DNA of 64,000 nucleotides from Hydrogenophaga pseudoflava NBRC 102511 (GCF_001592285.1 NZ_BCWQ01000001.1:434001-498000); one strand, 5' to 3'; positions 1 to 9,186 are shown, numbered from the stretch's first letter. Translations and numbers: made by a program. Notes: generated by a model from the letters alone, not told the origin.

Positions 1-37
1 GCAGCAGCTGGCGCCGGTGGAGAGTGAGAGCGGTCAT
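1..37 (-). CDS. Start of an exported protein, cut by the window edge
   Basis: Only the first 12 codons lie in the window, reading MTALTLHRRQLL. The RRQLL stretch looks like the beginning of a twin-arginine signal peptide. It would start 14 bases after the stop codon of the multicopper oxidase gene on the same strand, so it could be the next gene of the metal operon, such as a copper-binding exported protein. No clear Shine-Dalgarno sequence precedes the ATG, and the function cannot be read from so little sequence. Confidence 0.4.
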   Translation of the reverse strand, partial: MTALTLHRRQLL

Positions 38-51
38 GGTGTCGTTGCGGT

Positions 52-1440
52 TCAGTGGTTGTGGTGGCCCGCCGGTTTGCGGGCGGACGCGTCGGTCGGG
101 GTGTTCGGGTCGGTGGTGTTGCCAGGCGCGCGGGAAGCAGCGCCCGGCGTCGGCACCTCGCGCGCCTGCGTACCAGGCGGCATGGTGTACCAGCCCGGGT
201 CGGTGTGGTCGCCGGGCTTCTGGTCGGCGCGCACCTTGAGGGTGGTGAACATGCCGCCCATCTCGATCGGACCGTAGGGGCCGGTGCCGGTCATCATGGG
301 GAAGGTGTTCTCGGGCAGCTCCATCTGCATCTCGCCCATGTCGGCCATGCCGCGCTCGCCCATGAGCATGTAATCCGGCGTGTGGCGCTGGATCTTCTGC
401 ACCAGGCCGCGGTGGTCGGCGCCGATCATGGTCGGCACGCTGTGGCCCATGGCGCCCATGGTGTGGTGGCTCTTGTGGCAGTGCATGGCCCAGTCGCCGG
501 GCTCGTCGGCGATGAACTCGATCTGCCGCATCTGGCCCACGGCGATGTCGGTGGTCACCTCGGGCCAGCGCGCAGTCTTGGGCACCGGGCCGCCGTCGGT
601 GCCGGTCACATCGAACTCGATGCCGTGGATGTGGATCGGGTGGTTGGTCATGGTCAGGTTGCCGATGCGCACCCGCACCCGGTCGCCCAAGCGCGCCACC
701 AGCGGGCTGATGCCCGGGAAGACGCGGCTGTTCCAGGCCCAGATGTTCTGCTCCAGCATGGTGTTGACCTGCGGCGTGCGGCTGCCGGGCTCGACGTCAA
801 AGGCATTGAGCAGGAAGCAGACGTCGCGCTGCACCTCGTTGATGAGCGGGTGTTTGCCTTTCGGGTGCGTGACCCAGAAGCCCATCATGCCCATGGCCAT
901 CTGCACCATCTCGTCGGCGTGCGGGTGGTACATGAAGGTACCGGGCCGGCGCGCTTCGAACTCGTAGACGAAGGTCTTGCCCGGCGGGATCTGCGGCTGG
1001 TTCAGGCCGCCGACGCCGTCCATGCCATTGGGCAGGCGCTGCCCGTGCCAGTGGATGGTGGTGTGCTCGGGCAGGCGGTTGGTCACGTAGATGCGCACGC
1101 GGTCGCCCTCGACCACCTCGATGGTCGGGCCCGGGCTCTGGCCGTTGTAGCCCCACATGTTGACCAGGAAGCCGGGCGCCATCTCGCGCACCACGGGTTC
1201 GGCCACCAGGTGGAACTCCTTGACGCCGTTGTTCATGCGCCAGGGCAGGGTCCAGCCGTTGAGCGTGAGCACGGGGCTGTAGGGGCGGCCCGCGCCGGTG
1301 ACGCCGGGCGGCGTCCAGGGCGGAGCGGTGTCGGCCGAGGTCTGCTGCACGGCCTCGGGAATGGCGGCGAGCGCGGCGCGGCCCACGCCGGCGGCGGCGA
1401 GCGCGGTGGCGGCGCCGGTGAAGAAGTGGCGTCGTTGCAT
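52..1440 (-). CDS. Multicopper oxidase, TAT-exported
   Basis: A 462-residue periplasmic copper oxidase that probably oxidises Cu(I) or another substrate while reducing oxygen to water. The start chosen gives MQRRHFFTGAATALAAAG, a twin-arginine signal with Ala-rich core; upstream codons overlap the preceding gene and were discarded. The four copper-binding motifs are visible: HWHG near residue 128, HPH near 172, HPIHIHG near 267 and HCHKSHH near 321. After the last motif there is a Met-rich tail (for example MADMGEMQM) and a His-containing end, as in proteins that handle copper. It starts 1 base after the stop of the TolC-like gene, so the two are co-transcribed. The exact substrate is not shown by the sequence. 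Confidence 0.9.
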   Translation of the reverse strand: MQRRHFFTGAATALAAAGVGRAALAAIPEAVQQTSADTAPPWTPPGVTGAGRPYSPVLTLNGWTLPWRMNNGVKEFHLVAEPVVREMAPGFLVNMWGYNGQSPGPTIEVVEGDRVRIYVTNRLPEHTTIHWHGQRLPNGMDGVGGLNQPQIPPGKTFVYEFEARRPGTFMYHPHADEMVQMAMGMMGFWVTHPKGKHPLINEVQRDVCFLLNAFDVEPGSRTPQVNTMLEQNIWAWNSRVFPGISPLVARLGDRVRVRIGNLTMTNHPIHIHGIEFDVTGTDGGPVPKTARWPEVTTDIAVGQMRQIEFIADEPGDWAMHCHKSHHTMGAMGHSVPTMIGADHRGLVQKIQRHTPDYMLMGERGMADMGEMQMELPENTFPMMTGTGPYGPIEMGGMFTTLKVRADQKPGDHTDPGWYTMPPGTQAREVPTPGAASRAPGNTTDPNTPTDASARKPAGHHNH

Positions 1441-1441
1441 C

Positions 1442-2713
1442 TCAGTGGTCCTCGGAAGCAGTGCCGGCGGAGGCCGACGGGGCATCGGTGGCGGTGGCGC
1501 GGTAGGGGCCGCCGGCCAGCAGCAGCTGCCAGTCGAGCCAGGCGGTCCAGTAGGCGTGGCGTGCCTGGGCGGCGGCGGTGGCGGCGGCGAGCCGCTCGCG
1601 CGTGGCGTCGAGCAGCTCCCAGGTGCTTTGCAGCATGCCGTTGTAGCGCAGCAGGGTTTCCTGCTCCTGCGCAGTCACCAACGGCAGCATCAGCGTACCC
1701 GTCTGCCGGGCCAGGGCGTGCTGGTCCTGCAGCCGGCCCCAGGCCTCGCGCGCCTGCGAGCGGCGTTCCGTCTCGGCGCGGACCAGGGCGGCCTGGGCCT
1801 CGGCGGCTTCGCCCAACGCGTGCTCGCGCGTGAGGCGGGTGTCGGTGATCACCGGCGCGCTGGCGGGCAGGCCGTCGGACGGCAGGGTGGCCACGGCGCC
1901 TTCGCGGGCACGGGCCAGTTGCTCCAGCAGGCCGCCCGGCAGGGCGCCGACCTGTCGTCCGGTGTCGAGCCGCTGCTGGGCCAGCGCCGCGTCGGCCGCG
2001 ACGACACGCGAGGCGATGGTGTCGATATCCGGTGTGTCCAGGGTCGCGGGCGGTTCTGGCAGTTCGGCGGGCAGCTGCGGCGCCAGTGCTGCGACCTCGC
2101 TGGCACTGGTCAGCCCCAGCTCGCGCGCCAGGCGCTCGCGCGCACCGCGTTCGGCCTGCCGGGCCTGCACCAGGGCCAGGCCCTCGCGCGCCTGCGTCAC
2201 CTGCTCACGCAGCAGCCGGGCCTGGCTCCAGTTGCCCGCCTGCACCATGCGCCGGCCCAGCTCGGCGCCGCTGTCGGCCACCTCGCTGCGCGCCTGCTGC
2301 AGCGCCAGCGCCTGCGCGGCCAGCACCGCGTCCTGCCAGGCCTGGCGCACCCGGGTGATGTGGGCCAGCAGGGCCAGGTGGCGTTCGCGGGCCTGCACCG
2401 GGTTGGCGGGCGCGGCACCGAACAGCTCGGGCCGCAGCCGCAGGGCGCGGCGCACCGCCTCGTCGGCGGTCAGCGCCGGTCCGGGACGCGCCGGCGTGGC
2501 CGCTGGCGGCAGATTGCGCTGCTCCCACTTCAGCAGGTCGATGTGCCCGCGCGGGAACTCGCCCACGCGCTCGTTGGCCTCGCGCCACTGTTGCCGGGCT
2601 TCGCTCAGGGCCGGGTTGTCCGGCGGGGTCGGTGTATGTGTCTGCGCCCACGCCGGCCACCACGGCACGGCGAGCGCAACAACGGCGGGCCAGGCCCGCT
2701 TCATTGCATTCAT
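1442..2713 (-). CDS. TolC-family outer-membrane efflux protein
   Basis: 423 residues with an N-terminal Sec signal ending in the region PAWAQ and long Ala/Gln/Arg/Glu-rich helical stretches typical of the periplasmic coiled barrel of TolC-type channels. The ATG used is preceded by CAGGAG at good spacing. Such proteins form the outer-membrane exit duct of tripartite efflux systems, but no RND pump or membrane-fusion protein is found beside it here. It lies between a small exported Cys/His protein and the multicopper oxidase on the same strand, which points to a role in metal, probably copper, handling. Family assignment is by overall pattern, so subfamily is uncertain. Confidence 0.7.
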   Translation of the reverse strand: MNAMKRAWPAVVALAVPWWPAWAQTHTPTPPDNPALSEARQQWREANERVGEFPRGHIDLLKWEQRNLPPAATPARPGPALTADEAVRRALRLRPELFGAAPANPVQARERHLALLAHITRVRQAWQDAVLAAQALALQQARSEVADSGAELGRRMVQAGNWSQARLLREQVTQAREGLALVQARQAERGARERLARELGLTSASEVAALAPQLPAELPEPPATLDTPDIDTIASRVVAADAALAQQRLDTGRQVGALPGGLLEQLARAREGAVATLPSDGLPASAPVITDTRLTREHALGEAAEAQAALVRAETERRSQAREAWGRLQDQHALARQTGTLMLPLVTAQEQETLLRYNGMLQSTWELLDATRERLAAATAAAQARHAYWTAWLDWQLLLAGGPYRATATDAPSASAGTASEDH

Positions 2714-2783
2714 GGAAATCTCCTGAGGTCACGAACCGGTGCACCGCCCGGCCAGCGAGCGGACGCACCACGGGTGGGTGAGG

Positions 2784-3131
2784 TCAGGAAATGGGCGGCT
2801 TGTGCCCCGGGTGGGGCAGGGCGCTGGCAAAGCGTACGGCGCCAGCGGTCAGGCGCGAGGGGGGCAGGGGCTCTGGCCCGGCGGCTGCCCATGACGTGGT
2901 CGCCAGCAGCGGGCCGTTGCAGATGTCGCAGGCGGCGTGCAGGGCCGTTTCGCCAGGGCTGGCGGGATCGGCCACCGCGTGGTCGGCACAGTGGGGCGCG
3001 GTGGCGGCATCGGCAACCGCGGCGACCTGAGCCTGCTCCGGAGATGCCGCCATCGAAAGCACCATGGCGTCACCCGCCCAGGCCCGCCAGGGCAGGAGCA
3101 CGATGAGGAGGACGACGAACCAGCGGCGCAT
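2784..3131 (-). CDS. Small exported Cys/His-containing protein of metal cluster
   Basis: 115 residues. The first 19 residues form a Sec signal peptide (MRRWFVVLLIVLLPWRAWA) with a likely cut after AWA. The mature part holds scattered His and Cys, including HCADHA and HAACDICNGP, which could bind a metal or form a disulfide. Short exported proteins of this kind are common in heavy-metal clusters of Burkholderiales and resemble the DUF2946-like group, although I cannot assign a family firmly. It sits 31 bases after the CDF transporter and 70 bases before the TolC-like gene, all on one strand. Confidence 0.6.
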   Translation of the reverse strand: MRRWFVVLLIVLLPWRAWAGDAMVLSMAASPEQAQVAAVADAATAPHCADHAVADPASPGETALHAACDICNGPLLATTSWAAAGPEPLPPSRLTAGAVRFASALPHPGHKPPIS

Positions 3132-3162
3132 GGGGGAAATGATACGTCCCGATGCGGAAAGT

Positions 3163-3798
3163 TCAGGCGGGCACGGCGGCCAGCTCGCGCCGGGCTTCCC
3201 GGACCACCGTGACCCCGGCGCTGAGCGCCAGCGCCGCCATCACCCCGGCGACAACCAGGTCGGGCCAGGCCGATCCGGTGCCGAACACGCCCAGCGCCGC
3301 CAGCATCACCGCCAGGTTGGACAGCGCGTCGTTGCGCGAGCAGAGCCAGACGCTGCGCATGTTGGCGTCGCCGGTGCGGAAGGTGTAGAGCAGCACCGCC
3401 ACGCCCGTGTTCACCACCAGCGCGATGGCCCCCACCACACCCATGGTGAGCGGCTCGGGCACGGTGCCGCTGTGCAGCACCCAGGCCGCCTTGCCGATCA
3501 CGAACAGGCCGTAGGCGGTCATGGACAGGCCTTTGACCAGGGCCGCGCGGCTGCGCCAGACCACCGCCATGCCCAGCACGGCCAGCGACAGTCCGTAGTT
3601 GGCCGCGTCGCCGGCGAAGTCCACCGCGTCGGCCAGCAGCGACACCGAGTCGGCCTGCAGGCCGGCGGCCAGCTCGACCACGAACATTGCGAGGTTGAGC
3701 ACCAGGGCGATCCAGAGCGCGCGGCGCCAGGCCGGGTTGGTGACGCTGTCCCGGCCTTGGGATTCGATGGTGCAGTGATCGTGACATTCGCAGGACAC
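3163..3798 (-). CDS. CDF-family cation transporter, short form
   Basis: 211 residues with about six hydrophobic segments. The motif pairs LLADAVDFAGDAANYG and RSVWLCSRNDALSNL match the metal-binding helices II and V of cation diffusion facilitators (D-x3-D type sites), which export divalent metals such as zinc, cadmium or cobalt in exchange for protons. The N-terminus begins MSCECHDHC, a Cys/His cluster likely to bind metal. The protein stops soon after the last membrane helix, so the usual C-terminal cytoplasmic domain is missing. The start codon is GTG, preceded by GAAAGG. Its promoter overlaps the MerR-type operator shared with the divergent regulator. Confidence 0.85.
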   Translation of the reverse strand: MSCECHDHCTIESQGRDSVTNPAWRRALWIALVLNLAMFVVELAAGLQADSVSLLADAVDFAGDAANYGLSLAVLGMAVVWRSRAALVKGLSMTAYGLFVIGKAAWVLHSGTVPEPLTMGVVGAIALVVNTGVAVLLYTFRTGDANMRSVWLCSRNDALSNLAVMLAALGVFGTGSAWPDLVVAGVMAALALSAGVTVVREARRELAAVPA

Positions 3799-3840
3799 AG
3801 GAAACCTTTCGCTGGAGATGAATTCGTGCCACGATTGGAA

Positions 3841-3861
3841 ACCTTCAAGTCACTTCAAGGT
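3841..3861 (-). promoter_or_regulatory. MerR-type operator and promoter of the CDF gene
   Basis: A 21-base dyad (left half ACCTTCAAGT) whose two halves match except at three positions. Read on the minus strand it lies between a -35 box TTGACC (3859-3864) and a -10 box TCCAAT (3834-3839). The spacer is exactly 19 bases, the over-long spacing that MerR-family activators correct by twisting DNA. This layout matches known CadR/PbrR/ZntR-type promoters and fits activation of the CDF gene by the divergent regulator when metal is present. Confidence 0.75.
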
Positions 3862-3868
3862 CAAGCCC

Positions 3869-4336
3869 ATGATGTCGTACGCTTCAAACGAACCCCGGTG
3901 GAAGATCGGCGAGGCTGCGCGCCGCAGCGGCGTGGGCGCGGCCAACATCCGCTACTACGAACGCGAGGGGCTGCTGGCGCCGCAGGCCCGCGCCGACAAC
4001 GACTACCGCCTCTACAGCGAGGACGACGTGCACCGCCTGCGCTTCATCCGGCTGTGCCGCGCGATGGACATGTCGCTGGAGGAGGTGCGGTCGCTGCTGT
4101 CGCTGGACCTGGGCCGCAAGGCCGACTGCGTGCGTGCGCGCGAGGTGCTGGACGCGCACCTGGCGCATGTGCGCGAGCGGCTGGCCGAGCTGCGCGCGCT
4201 GGAGAAAGACCTGCGCGGCCTGCGCGACCGCTGCGACGGCTCCGACGACCACTGCCACATCATCGAGGCCCTGCACGAGCGGGCCGATGCGCCCCTGGCG
4301 GAAGTGGCCACCGCCGGCCCGCGGCGCCACGTCTGA
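3869..4336 (+). CDS. cadR: MerR-family metal-responsive regulator (CadR/PbrR type)
   Basis: 155 residues from the chosen start, which avoids running the reading frame through the operator; AAGG lies eight bases upstream. An N-terminal winged helix-turn-helix (WKIGEAARRSGVGAANIRYY) is followed by the YEREGLL signature and a dimerisation helix. Cysteines at about residues 87, 122 and 129, the last two in RCDGSDDHCH, occupy the positions that bind Cd(II)/Pb(II) in CadR and PbrR proteins. It is divergent from the CDF transporter, which it most likely activates. The exact metal (Cd, Pb or Zn) cannot be decided from sequence. Confidence 0.85.
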   Translation: MMSYASNEPRWKIGEAARRSGVGAANIRYYEREGLLAPQARADNDYRLYSEDDVHRLRFIRLCRAMDMSLEEVRSLLSLDLGRKADCVRAREVLDAHLAHVRERLAELRALEKDLRGLRDRCDGSDDHCHIIEALHERADAPLAEVATAGPRRHV

Positions 4337-4353
4337 GCGCGCGGGCCGCGGCC

Positions 4354-4638
4354 TCAGCGGCCGGCCAGAGTGGCGCTGGCCTTGTCGATCCAGTGCTGCA
4401 CCGCGCCGGTCAGGTCGTTCTGGCTGAAGGAGCAGCTCTCCTCGCTGAACAGCGCGCTGCTCTCCAGACGGTCCAGCAGGTTGTTCAGCACCTCGGCGTA
4501 GCGCGGCGGCAGCGCGGCCAGCAGCACCGCGTCGCCACGGGCCGCGGCCGAAAAGTCCTGCAAGGACAGTTCACCGCGGCGCAGTGCGTCCAGCGACTGC
4601 GTGAGCGCCGCCAGCCGAGCGGAGGGATCGGTGCCCAT
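4354..4638 (-). CDS. Small hypothetical protein at the end of the aap operon
   Basis: 94 residues, soluble, acidic and helical in appearance, with no signal peptide or membrane segment. I do not recognise the family. It starts 12 bases after the aapP stop with a strong AAGGAG ribosome site, so it is translated as the fifth gene of the amino-acid transporter operon. Its stop codon and that of the convergent merR gene lie in a shared inverted repeat (CTGAG...CTCAG). Confidence 0.65.
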   Translation of the reverse strand: MGTDPSARLAALTQSLDALRRGELSLQDFSAAARGDAVLLAALPPRYAEVLNNLLDRLESSALFSEESCSFSQNDLTGAVQHWIDKASATLAGR

Positions 4639-4650
4639 GGCAGTTCTCCT

Positions 4651-5406
<756 letters not shown>

Positions 5407-5436
5407 GAGAGGCTTTCGTAGCGATGTAGCGGGCGT

Positions 5437-6540
5437 TCAGCGGACTTTGCTGACAGCTGTGCGTTTTTCCACCCACAGGCTGTAGCGCGACATGGCGAAA
5501 CAGAACACGAAATAGATCAGCGTGATGAAGAAATAGGCTTCGAGCTTGAACGGGCGCCAGTCGGCGTCGGCGTTGAGCGCCAGCGCCAGTGCGCCGGTCA
5601 GCTCGTACAGCGAGACGATGGTCACCAGCGAGGTGTCCTTGAACATGCCGATGAAGGTGTTCATCAGCGAGGGCACGACGGTGGTCAGTGCCTGCGGCAG
5701 CACGATCTTGAGCTGGGTCTGCCAGTAGGTCAGGCCCAGCGTGGCCGCCGCTTCGGTCTGCCCCTTGGGCAGGGCCTGCAGGCCGCCGCGCACCACCTCG
5801 GCCATGTAGGCCGCCGAGAACAGCGTGATGCCCACCACGACCCGGATCAGCACGTCGATGCTCACGCCGTGCGGCATGAACAGCGGCAGCATGAACGAGG
5901 CCATGAACAGCACCGTGATCAGCGGCACGCCGCGGATCAGCTCCACATAGAGCGTGCACAGGGTCTTGATGGCCGGCATGTTGGAGCGCCGCCCCAGCGC
6001 CACGAAGATCGAGAGCGGGAAGGCCATCGTCATCGACACCACGGTGAGCATCACGGTCAGCGGCAGGCCGCCCCACTGGTCGGTGGGCACCTCGGTCAGA
6101 CCCAGCACGCCGCCTTTCATGAGCGTGAAGTAGACGGCCAGCATCACCACCCAGACCAGCGGCAGCGCCTTGTTCCAGAAGCGCGGCATGCAGCTGAGGA
6201 TCACCACGCCCAGCATCAGCGCGGTGGCGATCACCGGGCGCCAGTGTTCGGTGTCGGGGTAGCGGCCCATCACGATGAGGCGGCCCTTTTCGGCCACCAC
6301 ACCCCAGCAGGCGCCGATGCCACGCAGGTTGTTGCAGGCTTCGAGGTTGGCACCGAACACGGCGTTGAACACGCTCCAGTCCAGCGCGTGGGACAGCGCC
6401 CAGAATGCCACTGCCACCAGCGCCACGGTCATCAGGCTGTTGCCCACGCTGGAGAACAGGTTGGCCTTGAGCCAGGCAATGGCGCCGGTCTGCTGGCCCG
6501 GCATCGGGCGGGCTTCGATCGGTTGGTAGGTTCTCTGCAT
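5437..6540 (-). CDS. aapM: Polar amino-acid ABC transporter permease (AapM type)
   Basis: 367 residues, starting at the ATG one base beyond the aapQ stop; the longer reading would overlap aapQ. The long N-terminal extension with extra helices, and the segment LEACNNLRGIGACWGVV, are features of AapM/BztC permeases as opposed to the shorter HisM type. The cytoplasmic EAA loop that contacts the ATPase reads EAAATLGLTYWQTQLKIVLP. It forms the membrane channel together with AapQ. Confidence 0.92.
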   Translation of the reverse strand: MQRTYQPIEARPMPGQQTGAIAWLKANLFSSVGNSLMTVALVAVAFWALSHALDWSVFNAVFGANLEACNNLRGIGACWGVVAEKGRLIVMGRYPDTEHWRPVIATALMLGVVILSCMPRFWNKALPLVWVVMLAVYFTLMKGGVLGLTEVPTDQWGGLPLTVMLTVVSMTMAFPLSIFVALGRRSNMPAIKTLCTLYVELIRGVPLITVLFMASFMLPLFMPHGVSIDVLIRVVVGITLFSAAYMAEVVRGGLQALPKGQTEAAATLGLTYWQTQLKIVLPQALTTVVPSLMNTFIGMFKDTSLVTIVSLYELTGALALALNADADWRPFKLEAYFFITLIYFVFCFAMSRYSLWVEKRTAVSKVR

Positions 6541-6541
6541 G

Positions 6542-7741
6542 TCAGCGCTCCTGGATGGCGGCACTGGCGTTGAACCAGTTCATCAGCGCCGAGGTGAGGA
6601 GGGAGAGCGTCAGGTAGACCAGCATCACGATCGACAGCGCCTCGATGGCGCGGCCGGTCTGGTTGAGCGTGGTGTTGGCGATCGAGACCAGGTCCGGGTA
6701 GCCGATGGCCACCGCCAGCGAGGAGTTCTTGGTCAGGTTCAGGTACTGGCTGGTCAGCGGCGGGATGATCACGCGCAGCGCCTGCGGCAGCACCACCAGG
6801 CGCATGGACTGGCGCTTGCTCAGGCCCAGCGAGGCGGCGGCCTCGTGCTGGCCCAGCGACACCGACGAGATGCCCGAGCGCACGATCTCGGCGATGAACG
6901 AGGCGGTGTACGTCACCAGACCCAGCAGCAGCGCCAGGAACTCGGGACTGAAGGCCGCGCCTTCCTCGATCTGGAAGGTGCCCTTGACCGGCAGGTTCCA
7001 GCCGGTCGGCGCGCCGCCGGCCAGCCAGCCCAGCAGGGCCAGGCCGACGATGAGTGTCAGCGACACCAGCAGCACCGGCTTCTGCTGGCCGGTGAGGTCG
7101 AAGTGCTTGCTGGCCTTGCGGGCATACAGCCAGGACCCGACCACACCCGCCAGCAGACCGATGAGCGCCAGCGTCTGGCCCAGCTTCCAGACCGGCCAGG
7201 GGAAGGAAAACCCACCCTTGCTGAGGTAGAAGTGGCCGGCCTGCCAGGCCTCTTCGAAGGGGGGCAGGATTTCGGTGAAGACGATGTACCAGATCAGCAG
7301 CTGCAGGTAGATGGGCACGTTGCGGAAGAACTCCACATAGCCGTAGCAGATCTTGCGCGCCAGGAAGTTGCTGGAGAAGCGGCCCACGCCGATCAGGGTG
7401 CCGAGGATCGTGGCCAGCACGATGCCGATCACGGCCACCTTCAGGGTGTTGAGCAGGCCGATGGAGAAGGCCGTCCAGTACGTGCTCATGACATCGTACG
7501 GGATCATGGTTTCGCTGACATCGAAACCGAAGGGCTGGCCCATGAAGTCGTAGCCGCTCTGGATGCCGCGCTCGCGCATGTTGCGCAGCGTGTTGCGGAC
7601 CAGCAGCCAGATCAGGGTGGCCACCGAGGCGATGGCGACCACCTGGTAGATGACGCTGCGGCCTTCGCGGCTGTTCCAGGATATCGAGCGCCGTTTTTTT
7701 GAGGGAATGGGGCGTGCCTCGATCATGGTCGTTTGGGACAT
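6542..7741 (-). CDS. aapQ: Polar amino-acid ABC transporter permease (AapQ type)
   Basis: 399 residues with a single early membrane helix, a large loop and a C-terminal permease domain carrying the EAA loop HEAAASLGLSKRQSMRLVVLP. The segment FFRNVPIYLQLL is the conserved N-terminal permease motif. GGAG lies about eight bases before the ATG. A hairpin followed by T residues separates it from aapJ upstream, which would lower permease expression relative to the binding protein. Confidence 0.92.
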   Translation of the reverse strand: MSQTTMIEARPIPSKKRRSISWNSREGRSVIYQVVAIASVATLIWLLVRNTLRNMRERGIQSGYDFMGQPFGFDVSETMIPYDVMSTYWTAFSIGLLNTLKVAVIGIVLATILGTLIGVGRFSSNFLARKICYGYVEFFRNVPIYLQLLIWYIVFTEILPPFEEAWQAGHFYLSKGGFSFPWPVWKLGQTLALIGLLAGVVGSWLYARKASKHFDLTGQQKPVLLVSLTLIVGLALLGWLAGGAPTGWNLPVKGTFQIEEGAAFSPEFLALLLGLVTYTASFIAEIVRSGISSVSLGQHEAAASLGLSKRQSMRLVVLPQALRVIIPPLTSQYLNLTKNSSLAVAIGYPDLVSIANTTLNQTGRAIEALSIVMLVYLTLSLLTSALMNWFNASAAIQER

Positions 7742-7767
7742 GGTGGAAGCTCCGGGCGGGAGAGGCT

Positions 7768-7818
7768 AAAAAAATGGCACAAGTGCCCTACGAAACTAGT
7801 TCATAGAGCCCTTGTGCC
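7768..7818 (-). terminator. Hairpin with T-run between aapJ and aapQ
   Basis: Read on the minus strand, arms GGCACAAG (7811-7818) and CTTGTGCC (7776-7783) enclose an inner stem CTATGAA/TTTCGTAG, and ATTTTTTT follows at once. This is a partial intrinsic terminator or RNA-stabilising hairpin. In SBP-permease operons such elements keep the binding protein more abundant than the membrane subunits. Confidence 0.6.
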
Positions 7819-7847
7819 TGCAACGGCCAAGTGCCGTGTGCGACGGG

Positions 7848-8876
7848 TCAGCGCAGCGGAGCGGCGTACATGAAGCCGCCGTTGCTCCAGAGGTTGTTCT
7901 TGCCGCGCGGCAGGTTGATCGGCGTCTTGGGGCCGACGTTGCGCTCGAAGCTTTCACCGTAGTTGCCCACGGCCTTGATGGCGCGCGCCAGCCATTCCTT
8001 GTCCAGGCCCAGGTGCTTGCCCAAGTCTTCCGTGGTGCCCAGCATGCGGCCGACCTGCGGGTCGGTGCTGGTCTTCATCTGGTCGACGTTGGCCTGGGTG
8101 ATGCCGTACTCCTCGGCTTCGATCAGGCCGTTGAGCACCCACTTGGTGATGGCGAAGAACTCGTCGTCACCGCGGCGGATCATGGGGCCCAGAGGTTCCT
8201 TGGAAATCAGGTCGGGCAGGATCACGTGGGCGGCCGGGTCCTTGGCTTCCTTGGCGCGGATCGAGGCCAGACCCGAGGCGTCGGTGGTGTAGGCCTGGCA
8301 GCGGCCGGAGAAGTAGGCGCCGGTGGAGGCTTCGAGCTTCTCGAACACCACGGCCTTGATGCCCAGGTTGTTGGCGCGCGAGAAGTCGGTCAGGTTCTTC
8401 TCGGTCGTGGTGCCCGACTGCACGCAGACCGTGGCGCCCTTGAGCTGCTTGGCACTGCTGATCTTGCCCTTGTTGACCAGGAAGCCCTGGCCGTCGTAGT
8501 AGTTCACGCCCACGAAGTGCAGGCCCAGCGAGGCGTCGCGCGAGAGGGTGTTGGTGGTGTTGCGCGAGAGGATGTCGACTTCACCGGACTGCAGGGCGGT
8601 GAAGCGCTGCTGCGCCGTCAGTGGCACCCACTTGACCTTGGTGGCATCACCCAGCAGCGAGGCCGCCACGGCCTTGCAGTAGTCCACATCCAGACCGGTC
8701 CAGTTGCCGTTGCTGTCGGCAGCGGAGAAGCCTGCCAGGCCAACGTTCACACCGCAGATCAGCTGACCGCGCGCCTTGATGGCGTCTATCGTTTTGCCCG
8801 CATGGGCGGGCAGGCTCATCAGGGCCGCCGCGGCGCCCAGTCCCAGGGCCGTCAGTTTGAGGGAATTCAGTTTCAT
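7848..8876 (-). CDS. aapJ: Polar amino-acid ABC transporter substrate-binding protein
   Basis: 342 residues. A Sec signal peptide (ending MSLPAHA) is followed by a family 3 solute-binding fold: GQLICGVNVGLAGFS near the mature N-terminus, GLDVDYCKAVAA, and the ligand-site segment LSRNTTNTLSRD. Length and the cysteine in LICGVN match AapJ/BztA proteins, which bind glutamate, glutamine, aspartate and similar amino acids. It is the first gene of the transporter operon, and GGAG stands 6 bases before the ATG. Confidence 0.93.
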   Translation of the reverse strand: MKLNSLKLTALGLGAAAALMSLPAHAGKTIDAIKARGQLICGVNVGLAGFSAADSNGNWTGLDVDYCKAVAASLLGDATKVKWVPLTAQQRFTALQSGEVDILSRNTTNTLSRDASLGLHFVGVNYYDGQGFLVNKGKISSAKQLKGATVCVQSGTTTEKNLTDFSRANNLGIKAVVFEKLEASTGAYFSGRCQAYTTDASGLASIRAKEAKDPAAHVILPDLISKEPLGPMIRRGDDEFFAITKWVLNGLIEAEEYGITQANVDQMKTSTDPQVGRMLGTTEDLGKHLGLDKEWLARAIKAVGNYGESFERNVGPKTPINLPRGKNNLWSNGGFMYAAPLR

Positions 8877-9186
8877 CGGTCACTCCGTTTTGTAGGGAAG
8901 TTGTGAACAGCCAGTGGCGAGGCGCACCAGGTCGGGGCGCCCCGCACCCGCTGAACGACTGTATTACCGCCCAGCGGGCCGGGACATCGGGGTTTACGTG
9001 GGAAAACTATGCGAAGAATGTATGAACGCATGGCCCGCGGGCCCGCTCCGTGCCTGGCTGCATCGCATCAGCAGGTTCCATGCCAAAGACCTGTCCACGC
9101 GCCGTCTCCCCAGCGACATGCGTGCTTTCCTTTTTGCAGCGTCGGCCCGTATGCTGCGACCGAAAAAGCACACCAGGAGACAAGCC
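8877..9186. other. Divergent intergenic region, aapJ / acyl-CoA ligase
   Basis: 310 bases between two divergent genes, holding the promoters of both. I see short GC palindromes (CGGGGCGCCCCG near 8935 and GGCCCGCGGGCC near 9034), which have no clear match to known operators. A TATGCT at 9150-9155 might be a -10 box for the ligase gene, but no good -35 lies at proper distance. No gene or RNA is evident. Reading frames running through it have no ribosome site. Confidence 0.5.

Noticed and set aside
8914..9186. Longer N-terminus for the acyl-CoA ligase
   Set aside because: The added 91 residues have no ribosome site and no family similarity, while AGGAGA marks the ATG at 9187.
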